From: Candidatus Agathobaculum merdigallinarum
GTDB taxonomy: Bacteria; Bacillota; Clostridia; Oscillospirales; Butyricicoccaceae
NCBI GenBank assembly: GCA_019115425.1
Contig: DXDO01000114.1
Coordinates: forward strand, 1-20,872
Length of the DNA stretch: 20,872 nt
Reading direction: 5' to 3'
How positions within the stretch are numbered: position 1 is the first letter of the stretch; each line of letters starts with the position of its first letter. A program made the translations under genes and the position numbers. Below are positions 14,751-20,872 of this stretch, piece by piece. Under the pieces are notes generated by a model. The model made no database searches. It worked only from the letters and a program-made list of their open reading frames with translations, and was not told the DNA's origin.

Positions 14751-15700
14751 GCTGTCACCTCGACAAGTGCGCCATCTTTCAAGGTATCGGACGGGGAAAG
14801 AACAACGACCGCATCCGGTTCCAGACCATCCAGTATTTCAGTTACGGTTTCCAGCATGTATCCGGTGGTGACGGCGCGCTGTACAGCGCGCCCGTTTTCA
14901 ATGCAGAACACATATTCCTGCTCGCCGCGCTGGCAGACCGCCTCATGCGGCACGACGACCGCATCCGGATGGTGCTCGGTAAATATCTTGACCGACGCCG
15001 AATATCCCGGCCGCAGCCCCTCGGTATCGCCGCGCAGGGACAAAACCGTCTCCACTGTGGCTTCGCCGCTTTGTCCCGTCAGGCTCATCGCGCGTACAGC
15101 CACGGGCGCGACGCTGTCCACCTGCGCCGCATACACTTCATCCCCCGCCGCCGCGGCTGTCACATTTGCGCGCTGTCCGGCTGCCAGCTCACCCGCATAC
15201 AACTCCGGCGACTGCGCGCGCACCTGCAGGCTGTTCAGATCTGCAACCCGGATGCAGGGCAGTCCGGCAATCACCGTCTCCCCTGCCGATGGAATGGTAA
15301 GCACGGTTCCTGAAACCGGCGCACGAAGAACGCTTTGCTCTGCAGCAGACACGGTCTGCGCCGCCTGTCCGGCAACCGCGTTCCATACCGCCTGCATACG
15401 TTCGGTTCCGCTGTCCTGCTGCGCATCCGTCAGTGTACACAGCACCTCCCCCTGCTCCACCGTATCGCCGACCGATGCATACACTGCTGCGACGGCCGCG
15501 TTTTCCAGCGGACAGAGCGCCGTGCTGTTCGCGGCTTCTACCGTACCCGTGATGGTGACGCTGTTGTAGATATCCTGCGCCGACGCATTTCCCGCCCGCA
15601 CCTGCTCCGCTTCCGGCGGACGGCTCTGCCATGATCCAAACAGCATACCGGCCAGAATGACTGCCGTGGATACCAAAACCGCCCGCGCCTGCTTTTCCAT
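14747..15700 (-). CDS. Membrane fusion / efflux adaptor protein (HlyD/MacA-like)
   Basis: The 317-aa product has one N-terminal membrane helix (about 6-23), then a biotinyl-lipoyl-like half-motif (VTITGTVEAANSTALCPLEN, ASVGDTVEQGEVL), a very short helical hairpin (about 95-120), the second lipoyl half (VLRAPVSGTVL, GETVIAG), a beta-barrel with ELAAGQRANVTAAAAG and GLRPGYSASVKI, and a C-terminal VVVPHEAV...GLEPDAVVV segment. This is the order of MacA/HlyD-type adaptors. The short hairpin suits a Gram-positive adaptor that need not reach an outer membrane. A GGGGAGGT ribosome binding site lies about 10 nt before the ATG. It follows radA by 74 bp with no clear promoter, and precedes the permease with a 4-bp overlap. 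Confidence 0.88.
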   Translation of the reverse strand: MEKQARAVLVSTAVILAGMLFGSWQSRPPEAEQVRAGNASAQDIYNSVTITGTVEAANSTALCPLENAAVAAVYASVGDTVEQGEVLCTLTDAQQDSGTERMQAVWNAVAGQAAQTVSAAEQSVLRAPVSGTVLTIPSAGETVIAGLPCIRVADLNSLQVRAQSPELYAGELAAGQRANVTAAAAGDEVYAAQVDSVAPVAVRAMSLTGQSGEATVETVLSLRGDTEGLRPGYSASVKIFTEHHPDAVVVPHEAVCQRGEQEYVFCIENGRAVQRAVTTGYMLETVTEILDGLEPDAVVVLSPSDTLKDGALVEVTA

Positions 15701-15774
15701 TCAAAAACCGACCTCCCCGCGCAAACTGCTTCTAGTTTACTTCGGAAAAGCCGGTTTTACCCATGTAAATATTT

Positions 15775-17130
15775 TCAAAGCACGGCGCGGATGGCATCTG
15801 CTACGGTCTTGACGCGCACAATGTTCATTTTGCGTGTCAGTTCCTCATCGATATCCTGCATGGGCATGACGCAGGTGTGGAAGCCCAATCGGTAAGCCTC
15901 GTTGATACGCTGGCCGGCGCTCGACACCGCGCGCAGCTCGCCGGTCAGACCAACCTCGCCAAAGCTCATCACACCCTCAGGCAGAGGCTTGTCTCTAAAG
16001 CTGGATGCGATTGCCAGCACCATCGGCAGATCAACCGCTGGTTCGTCCAGCCGCATACCGCCGACCACGTTGACGTATACATCGGACGAGGAAAGAAACA
16101 GGCCGCACCGTTTTTCCAAAATCGCCAGCAGCAGCACCATTCGGTTATAGTCAACGCCCGCGGCTGTGCGGCGCGGCACACCGAACTGGGTTTTTGCAGC
16201 AAGCGCCTGTACTTCGGCAAGCAGCGGGCGGCTGCCCTCCATCACGCAGGCAATGCAGTTGCCGGACGATCCCTGCGGATGTCCGGCGAGCATGGCGGCG
16301 GAAGGGTTCTGTACCTCCATCAAACCATGGTCACTCATTTCAAATACGCCGATCTCGTTGGTCGAGCCGTAGCGGTTTTTTGCCGCGCGCAGGCAGCGGA
16401 ACGGGCCGGTGGTCTCCCCTTCAAAATAAAGCACACAGTCGACCATATGCTCCAGAATTTTGGGGCCTGCAAGCGTACCCTCTTTATTAACATGGCCGAC
16501 AATGAAGATCGTCACATTCTTGTTTTTGGCGTACTGCATCAGGCTCATGGCGCATTCCTTGATCTGCGTCGTGCCGCCGGGCGCCGCAGTCAGGTCGCGC
16601 TTGTAAACCGTCTGGATCGAATCCACGATCAGGATATCGGGCGCGAGAAGTTCGGTCTCGCTGATGATCTGCTCCATATCCGTCTCCGCGAGGATATACA
16701 GATCGGGCGAGGAGATTTTCAGCCGCGCCGCGCGCAGCTTGATCTGACGCAGAGATTCCTCACCGGAAACATACAGCACGCGTGCAGATTTGCACATCTC
16801 CTGACACATTTGCAGCAAAAGCGTTGATTTGCCGATGCCCGGCTCGCCGCCGACCAGAACGAACGAGCCGTGCACCGCGCCGCCGCCCAGCACGCGGTCC
16901 AGCTCGCCGATGCCCGAATAAAACCGTGTTTCGTCGCCGCTTTCAATATCGCGCAGCAGGGTCGGGCGGGACGCGCCGCGCTGGAAGCTGTTCGTGCCGC
17001 GCGCAGCGGACTCCGGCTGCACCTTATATTCGCTCATGGTATTCCACGCCCCGCAGGAGGGGCATTTTCCGAACCATTTCGGCGCTTCATACCCGCATTC
17101 GCTGCATAAATACACTGTTTTTTGCTTCAT
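15775..17130 (-). CDS. radA: DNA repair protein RadA (Sms)
   Basis: The 451-aa product is standard length. RadA is a hexameric helicase-like ATPase that helps branch migration in recombination and repair. Visible are the N-terminal zinc finger CSEC...CPSC (C9, C12, C23, C26), the Walker A motif GGEPGIGKST with K101, Walker B-like ILIVDSIQT, the RadA-specific KNRYGST (251-257) and the C-terminal Lon-protease-like domain (DVYVNVVGGMRLDEPAVDLP; SFGEVGLTGELR). GGAGGAAGT lies just before the ATG. It starts 10 bp after the cwlD stop, so the two form one operon; the linkage with a cell-wall amidase looks like shared transcription rather than shared function. Confidence 0.97.
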   Translation of the reverse strand: MKQKTVYLCSECGYEAPKWFGKCPSCGAWNTMSEYKVQPESAARGTNSFQRGASRPTLLRDIESGDETRFYSGIGELDRVLGGGAVHGSFVLVGGEPGIGKSTLLLQMCQEMCKSARVLYVSGEESLRQIKLRAARLKISSPDLYILAETDMEQIISETELLAPDILIVDSIQTVYKRDLTAAPGGTTQIKECAMSLMQYAKNKNVTIFIVGHVNKEGTLAGPKILEHMVDCVLYFEGETTGPFRCLRAAKNRYGSTNEIGVFEMSDHGLMEVQNPSAAMLAGHPQGSSGNCIACVMEGSRPLLAEVQALAAKTQFGVPRRTAAGVDYNRMVLLLAILEKRCGLFLSSSDVYVNVVGGMRLDEPAVDLPMVLAIASSFRDKPLPEGVMSFGEVGLTGELRAVSSAGQRINEAYRLGFHTCVMPMQDIDEELTRKMNIVRVKTVADAIRAVL

Positions 17131-17140
17131 ACTTCCTCCG

Positions 17141-17845
17141 TCAACCGCTGCTTTCGTAACGGAGATAACCTGTTACGATACTTGCAGCGAGTTTTTTATG
17201 ATATTCCGTGTCGCTTAACCGCTGTTCTTCCTCCGGATTGGACAAAAACCCACACTCGACAATCACCGCCGGACATTCCAGCTTTTTCATCAGGTAAATC
17301 GTACTTTCCGCCTGCTTTGCCTGCCGTGTGTTTGCAGGGTCGCAGCCCTCTGCCAGCGTTTCCTGCATCTGTTCGGCAAGCGCACGGCTGTCCGGATGAC
17401 TGGGCGAGTAGAACACCTGCGCGCCATGATACCGCGCATCGCTGAACTTGTTTAAGTGAATGCTCAGGAAAACCGGATTGGACGTCTCCTGCACGAACTG
17501 TTCGCGCGCCTTGATATCAGCGATTTTGTTTTCCCTGACCGAGCGCGACGGATCGTAGCCGAGCGCGTTTTCATCTGTGCGCGTCATGGCCGTGTGCACA
17601 CCGAAAAATTCTGCCAGCGCCTGTACGCGCTGCGCAATGCTCAGGTTGATATCCTGCTCGCTTGTGCCGCTGGAGCCGACTGCACCGCCGTCAAACCCGC
17701 CGTGTCCGGCGTCGATCACCAATGTGCGCGCCGCGCGGTTCTGCGCGATTGCCTGCACCATGCTGCCGCCGCGCATCCCCACAACCAGAGCAAGCGCCAG
17801 CGCCGCCGCGCCGATCACCATTCGTTTCCCTGTTCGTTTGTCCAT
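17141..17845 (-). CDS. cwlD: N-acetylmuramoyl-L-alanine amidase, CwlD-like
   Basis: The 234-aa product has an N-terminal signal anchor (about 9-24) and an Amidase_3 domain with zinc ligands H48 (DAGHGG), E63 (SEQDIN) and H130 (SIHLN) and the catalytic E197 (VECGFLSN). The enzyme cuts the amide bond between muramic acid and the stem peptide. The size and single catalytic domain fit CwlD, which makes muramic-delta-lactam in spore cortex, but a vegetative amidase is possible. The frame could begin at a TTG at 17866, yet ATG 17845 is preferred because GGAGGTG lies 6-7 nt upstream and overlaps the longer version. The gene heads an operon with radA and perhaps the adaptor/permease pair. Confidence 0.9.
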   Translation of the reverse strand: MDKRTGKRMVIGAAALALALVVGMRGGSMVQAIAQNRAARTLVIDAGHGGFDGGAVGSSGTSEQDINLSIAQRVQALAEFFGVHTAMTRTDENALGYDPSRSVRENKIADIKAREQFVQETSNPVFLSIHLNKFSDARYHGAQVFYSPSHPDSRALAEQMQETLAEGCDPANTRQAKQAESTIYLMKKLECPAVIVECGFLSNPEEEQRLSDTEYHKKLAASIVTGYLRYESSG

Positions 17846-17888
17846 CGAGCGCACCTCCGTCACCAAAGCCTATGCGCGCCCTGCGTTC

Positions 17889-17917
17889 ATTATAATCCAC
17901 CATACGCCCAAGCGCAA
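17889..17917 (-). promoter_or_regulatory. Promoter of the cwlD-radA operon
   Basis: TTGCGC (17917-17912) and a perfect TATAAT (17894-17889) with a 17-bp spacer read on the minus strand about 45 bp before the cwlD start. It lies back to back with the plus-strand promoter at 17926. Confidence 0.75.
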
Positions 17918-17925
17918 TAAATTCA

Positions 17926-17954
17926 TTGTCTGCTGCACAAAATCATGCTATGAT
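17926..17954 (+). promoter_or_regulatory. Promoter of the cysteine hydrolase / SLH-hydrolase operon
   Basis: TTGTCT (17926-17931) and TATGAT (17949-17954) are 17 bp apart, placing the transcript start only about 15 nt before the ribosome binding site centre and start codon region. The leader is short and unstructured. Confidence 0.7.
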
Positions 17955-17976
17955 AAACAAATGGAGGAATGTCACC

Positions 17977-18537
17977 ATGAACAGAGTACCCAAACTGCTC
18001 GCAGTTATCGATTATCAGAATGATTTTGTCACCGGTTCACTCGGCTTTGAAGGTGCTGCCGCGATCGATGACGGCATCGCCCGTCTGGCACAGACCTATC
18101 TCGTGCAGGGCGATCATGTGCTGTTCACCTATGACACACACGACGGCACCTATCTCGAGACCCGCGAGGGCCGCGCCCTGCCCATCCCGCACTGCAGCCC
18201 GGGCGAAACCGGCTGGCGGCTGTACGGTAAAACGCAGGAGCTTTGCTGCGAGACCTGCGCCAATCATCAGATTCATACGGTGTGCAAACATGCCCTCGGC
18301 ATGCCGCCCGCGGAACTGATCAAGCTCGGTCAGGAGCTGCCCGACTTGCGGGAGATCCTGGTTGTCGGCGTGGTAACGCATATGTGTGTGTTGTCCAATG
18401 CGGTGCTCCTGCAGGCGCAATGGCCGGAAGCGCAAATTACAGTGGATGCCGCACTTTGCCGCAGCTTCGATCCTGTCCTGCATGAAAAAGCGCTCGATGT
18501 GATGCAGGGCCTGCAAATGACGGTCATTAACCGGTAA
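17977..18537 (+). CDS. Isochorismatase-family cysteine hydrolase (nicotinamidase-like)
   Basis: The 186-aa product shows the triad of the family: D12 (VIDYQNDF), K104 and C137 (GVVTHMCVLSNAV). The metal-site residues of nicotinamidases are also visible: D53 and H55 (YDTHDGTYLETREG) and H72 (PIPHC). This favours amide hydrolysis such as nicotinamide to nicotinate for NAD salvage, although many clostridial relatives have no proven substrate. It is cytoplasmic, with no signal peptide. The frame extends 17 codons upstream, through the promoter -10 box, so ATG 17977 with GGAGG 9 nt upstream is chosen. It is followed after 18 bp by the SLH-alpha/beta-hydrolase gene and is probably co-transcribed with it; no functional link between the two is evident. 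Confidence 0.9.
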   Translation: MNRVPKLLAVIDYQNDFVTGSLGFEGAAAIDDGIARLAQTYLVQGDHVLFTYDTHDGTYLETREGRALPIPHCSPGETGWRLYGKTQELCCETCANHQIHTVCKHALGMPPAELIKLGQELPDLREILVVGVVTHMCVLSNAVLLQAQWPEAQITVDAALCRSFDPVLHEKALDVMQGLQMTVINR

Positions 18538-18555
18538 AGGGGGAAAACTGGTGAT

Positions 18556-20124
18556 ATGAGATTCAAACAGATCCTGTCTGCCGCAATGCTCTGCGGCATT
18601 TCCATGCTCGCCTGTGCTGGGGCTGCTTTTACGGATACCACTGGGATACCTGAGCAGGCGGATATCGATTATGTCGTTTCGCACGGGTTGTTCAACGGCA
18701 CGGATGAAGCACATTTCTCCCCTTCCGAACCGCTGAGCCGTGCACAGGCGGTTGCCGTGCTTGCACGGCAGGCGCGGGCACAGGGCCAGCCTGTGGATGT
18801 GTTTGCCGATGTCCCTGCCGATGCCTATTACCGGAACCCGCTTGGCTGGGCGTATCAAAGCGGGATTGTAAACGGCACTTCCGAAAACACTTTCGCGCCG
18901 GACAGGCCGGTGACGCATCGGGAGCTTACCGCCATCCTGACGCGCTACCTGTCCTGGCTGGGACGGACCGATACCGAGATCGAGCCCCGCGGAAGCGGCA
19001 CAGTAACCCGCGCTCAGGGCGCGTCCTATTTTGCATCGCTCGACCGAGCGCTGCTATCTCGCGATACCGAACTGCTGACGCACACTGCCGCAGACGGCAT
19101 AACGCTGACCGGTAAACTCGATCTGCCGGCCGGCAGCGGTCCAGTCGAACGTCTTGTACTGTTTATCAACGGTTCCGGACCGAATACTTATGATAACAAA
19201 CGTCAATACGGTGACCAGACCTTCAACTATTTCGATCTGTTTGCGGAACAGTTTGGCATGCGGGAAACCGGCTTTTTCCGATGGAGCACGCGCGGCGTCT
19301 CTATGGGGGAGCAGCCGCCCTCCTTTGACACCATAGATGAAGCGGTGTATCAGACCTATCTGCCCTCCACCAATGTCAGCGATATTGGAGAGTGGATCAC
19401 ACAGTTGCGCCAAAACCCGCGTCTGAAGGATGCCGACATCTGGCTGCTCGGTTGGAGCGAGGGCACGATCATCGCGCCGCTTGCCGCTGAGGCCTATCCG
19501 GATGAAATCAGCGGCCTGCTGCTCGCGGGCTACTGCAACGACCGTATGGATCAAATCTTTGACTGGCAGCAGTCCGGCGAACCGTCCATGATTTTCTACC
19601 GCCAATATTTTGATACCGATGGAGACGGCAGCATCTCCGAAGCGGAATATACCGCCGATCCCTATGGGGTTGTCAGCAGTATACTGGGAAACACGCCGTT
19701 TGCGGATATTGACATGGATCAGAATGGTACAATCACTGCAAACGATTTTTCCATGATGCTCGCACCAGGCAAGCAGGCGTTTTATGACGCAGTCGAACGC
19801 GGCGATGATAACTGGCTTGCGGAAAATTACAGTGTGCGTCTGACAAGCGGCTGGTTCAAAGCGCATCAGGCGCTGCAGCCGAATAGCGAGGTGCTTCCGA
19901 CGCTTGATCTGCCCATTCACATTTTCCACGGCACAGCGGATACCAACTGCAATGTGCAGGGCGTATATGATATCCGCGCTCAATTTGCCGCGCTTGGAAA
20001 AACCAATCTGACCACACATGTCTATGAGGATTATGACCATAACCTGCTTTACGACTTGTATGTGATCAACGGTTTGATGCCGACTGCCTTTACCGACCTG
20101 TTTCAATCAATTTTCATCCTGTGA
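18556..20124 (+). CDS. SLH-anchored alpha/beta hydrolase with an EF-hand pair in the cap region
   Basis: The 522-aa product has a signal peptide (to about residue 24), two SLH repeats (about 24-80 and 82-135, with PLSRAQ, FADVPADAYYRNP, GIVNGTSENTF) and a weaker third. An alpha/beta hydrolase follows: oxyanion strand LFINGSGP, nucleophile S301 in GWSEG, acid D462 (FHGTADTN) and H495 (DYDHN). Between S301 and D462, where lids sit, are two EF-hand loops: D353-T-D-G-D-G-S-I-S-E-A-E364 and D386-M-D-Q-N-G-T-I-T-A-N-D397, with calcium ligands at positions 1, 3, 5, 7, 9 and 12. It is most likely a calcium-stabilised surface esterase or peptidase; the substrate is unknown. The weakly spaced AAAGGGGG lies about 12 nt before ATG 18556. 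Position 17-20 (MLAC) is a poor lipobox. Confidence 0.92.
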   Translation: MRFKQILSAAMLCGISMLACAGAAFTDTTGIPEQADIDYVVSHGLFNGTDEAHFSPSEPLSRAQAVAVLARQARAQGQPVDVFADVPADAYYRNPLGWAYQSGIVNGTSENTFAPDRPVTHRELTAILTRYLSWLGRTDTEIEPRGSGTVTRAQGASYFASLDRALLSRDTELLTHTAADGITLTGKLDLPAGSGPVERLVLFINGSGPNTYDNKRQYGDQTFNYFDLFAEQFGMRETGFFRWSTRGVSMGEQPPSFDTIDEAVYQTYLPSTNVSDIGEWITQLRQNPRLKDADIWLLGWSEGTIIAPLAAEAYPDEISGLLLAGYCNDRMDQIFDWQQSGEPSMIFYRQYFDTDGDGSISEAEYTADPYGVVSSILGNTPFADIDMDQNGTITANDFSMMLAPGKQAFYDAVERGDDNWLAENYSVRLTSGWFKAHQALQPNSEVLPTLDLPIHIFHGTADTNCNVQGVYDIRAQFAALGKTNLTTHVYEDYDHNLLYDLYVINGLMPTAFTDLFQSIFIL

Positions 20125-20127
20125 AGG

Positions 20128-20157
20128 AAGAGGGCTTCCCGCTGTGGAAGCCCTCTT
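20128..20157. terminator. Bidirectional terminator between the SLH hydrolase and the small coiled-coil gene
   Basis: Arms 20128-20139 and 20146-20157 pair perfectly over 12 bp with a 6-nt loop. The plus strand continues TTTTCTTTATTTT. It is 3 bp beyond the hydrolase stop and 4 bp beyond the stop of the convergent gene, so it serves both. Confidence 0.88.
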
Positions 20158-20161
20158 TTCT

Positions 20162-20416
20162 TTATTTTGCGTCACTGCGGCGCAGTGTATCCAGCATCGT
20201 AGAAACCGTCAGCTTGCGTGCAAACGATTCGCGAAACCGCACAGACTTTTCCTTGCCTGCCGCGCGCAGGCTTTCCAGCTGTGCAGCGATCTCCGCCTGC
20301 TCATGTTCAAGCTGCTCCACCGTATCTTCCCATCGTCCGAGGCGCATAATCGCCTGCGTTTGCAGTTCCGGCGCTATCGCATAGCCGTCCTTTGTTTTCT
20401 GCGTAAATCGTTCCAT
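20162..20416 (-). CDS. Small coiled-coil protein of unknown function
   Basis: This 84-aa protein begins MERFTQKTKDGYAI, then has a predicted coiled coil (about 24-52: LGRWEDTVEQLEHEQAEIAA) and a basic C-terminal half with GKEKSVRFRES. The shape resembles small hypothetical proteins common on Firmicute phages and integrated elements, which begin in the same way; this is recalled, not searched. Two adjacent ATG codons exist; the second (20416) is chosen because GGGG lies 7 nt upstream, while the first would be only 4 nt away. No signal peptide or catalytic motif is visible. It sits next to an IS end, which supports an accessory origin. Its likely promoter lies at 20531-20560. Confidence 0.7.
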   Translation of the reverse strand: MERFTQKTKDGYAIAPELQTQAIMRLGRWEDTVEQLEHEQAEIAAQLESLRAAGKEKSVRFRESFARKLTVSTMLDTLRRSDAK

Positions 20417-20530
20417 CATTTTCCCCTTTCTCCCTCTCAGTGACCGCGGCGTATCCCGCAAGCAAGCTCTACAGACACGCTGTACTTGTTTACGAAAGCA
20501 TGTAGCGATTCGGCAAACCTTGCGTTTATT

Positions 20531-20560
20531 ATTTTAGAGCAATTTTCCCAGCATTGTAAA
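20531..20560 (-). promoter_or_regulatory. Promoter-like sequence at the IS end, reading into the small gene
   Basis: TTTACA (20560-20555) and TAAAAT (20536-20531) are 18 bp apart on the minus strand. It lies 31 bp beyond the transposase stop and about 115 bp before the small gene. A hairpin ATCGGT/ACCGAT (20560-20576) sits immediately upstream and could stop transposase transcripts. Confidence 0.5.
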
Positions 20561-20590
20561 TCGGTTTTGGACCGATGGTGTAAATAATGT

Positions 20591-20872
20591 CTACTGAACA
20601 AACGACGATTTCCTGAGAGGGAGCCAGACGGCGAGCAGCACCACCAAAATCCGCAAAAGGGCGCTCTGAATCTTGCGGAGATTCAGCAGCAGGACCGACA
20701 TGGCAATCACATGGGCGGCCGTTGCACGCAGTCTGGCGGTAATAAGCCCCATGCCGCATTTCCGTTTTGCCAGGCTGAATCTGCGCTCTACCTCCACACG
20801 TTCACATTCATCCAGACGATCCTGTGTGTTGTCCCTGTGATCGTCCTTCCTCGGCCTGCCCAATGCCGGACC
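20591..20872 (-). CDS. IS5-like DDE transposase, C-terminal 93 residues
   Basis: The frame is open to the right edge and ends in TAG at 20591. It enters with GPALGRPRKDD, a motif typical of the region before the last catalytic block in IS5-type transposases, followed by ERVEVERRFSLAKRK. The latter fits the R-x3-E-x6-K part of the YREK signature of IS4/IS5 DDE enzymes, where the Glu is the third catalytic acid; the Tyr is not conserved (Glu in its place). The hydrophobic stretch HVIAMSVLLLNLRKI is the usual helix after it. The N-terminal two thirds are missing, so intactness cannot be judged. Assignment to IS5 rather than IS1182 is tentative. Confidence 0.8.
   Translation of the reverse strand, partial: GPALGRPRKDDHRDNTQDRLDECERVEVERRFSLAKRKCGMGLITARLRATAAHVIAMSVLLLNLRKIQSALLRILVVLLAVWLPLRKSSFVQ

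Larger units (their letters stand above)
20530..20872 (-). mobile_element. 3' end of an insertion sequence (IS5-like), truncated by window edge
   Basis: The region holds the transposase C-terminus and about 60 bp of non-coding end. The exact boundary and terminal inverted repeat cannot be set because the other end is outside the window; a left limit near 20530 is an estimate from the change to AT-rich sequence and the terminal hairpin. Confidence 0.6.

Noticed and set aside
15877..16827. Plus-strand open frame of 316 codons
   Set aside because: Antisense to radA.
18556..18620. Lipoprotein signal (MLAC) on the SLH hydrolase
   Set aside because: The residue before the -2 and -1 positions does not fit a lipobox well and an ordinary AGA-A type signal-peptidase I site follows directly; SLH repeats already explain anchoring.
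1..20872. CRISPR arrays, tRNA/rRNA genes, toxin-antitoxin pairs, phage structural genes
   Set aside because: No regularly spaced repeats, no cloverleaf or rRNA-like stretches and no paired small overlapping genes were found when reading both strands by eye.

Overview
The window looks like chromosomal DNA of a low-redundancy, moderately GC-rich Gram-positive anaerobe, most likely a Clostridia/Oscillospirales-type gut Firmicute. This is inferred from strong AGGAGG-type ribosome binding sites, sigma-A type promoters in AT-rich gaps, a sporulation-type CwlD amidase, a RadA, L-lactate dehydrogenase and four secreted SLH-domain proteins. No rRNA, tRNA, CRISPR array or prophage block was seen. The only mobile element is the 3' end of an IS at the right edge.

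Layout from left to right. (1) 1-2395, minus: a glycosyltransferase-2/GtrA fusion overlaps (GTGA) an MBOAT O-acyltransferase that runs off the left edge; together they look like a surface-glycan decoration operon with its own promoter. (2) 2751-5672, minus: a P2A-type cation ATPase with a long leader. The leader folds like a yybP-ykoY (Mn2+) riboswitch whose P1 strand is shared with an intrinsic terminator, which points to manganese export. (3) 5838-12298: a cell-surface block with three SLH proteins. Two are paralogues flanking ldh, one of them with a methionine-rich C-terminal half; the third is an SLH-anchored M13 zinc metallopeptidase with two tandem promoters. (4) 12448-13509, minus: pyrB whose C-terminus carries a PyrI-like four-cysteine zinc ribbon but no PyrI allosteric domain. 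(5) 13578-17845, minus: cwlD, radA, a periplasmic-adaptor-type membrane fusion protein and a MacB/FtsX-type permease, closely packed; no ABC ATPase partner is present. (6) 17977-20124, plus: a nicotinamidase-like cysteine hydrolase followed 18 bp later by an SLH-anchored alpha/beta hydrolase with a pair of EF-hand loops inserted before the catalytic Asp. (7) 20162-20872, minus: a small coiled-coil protein and the 3' end of an IS5-like transposase; a promoter-like sequence at the IS end points at the small gene.

The most interesting points are the metal-riboswitch/ATPase unit, the PyrB-zinc-ribbon fusion, the EF-hand-containing SLH hydrolase, and the Met-rich SLH paralogue. I see no clear multi-gene defence or other wholly unknown system. 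Most genes belong to recognisable families, and the novelty lies in domain combinations and regulation.
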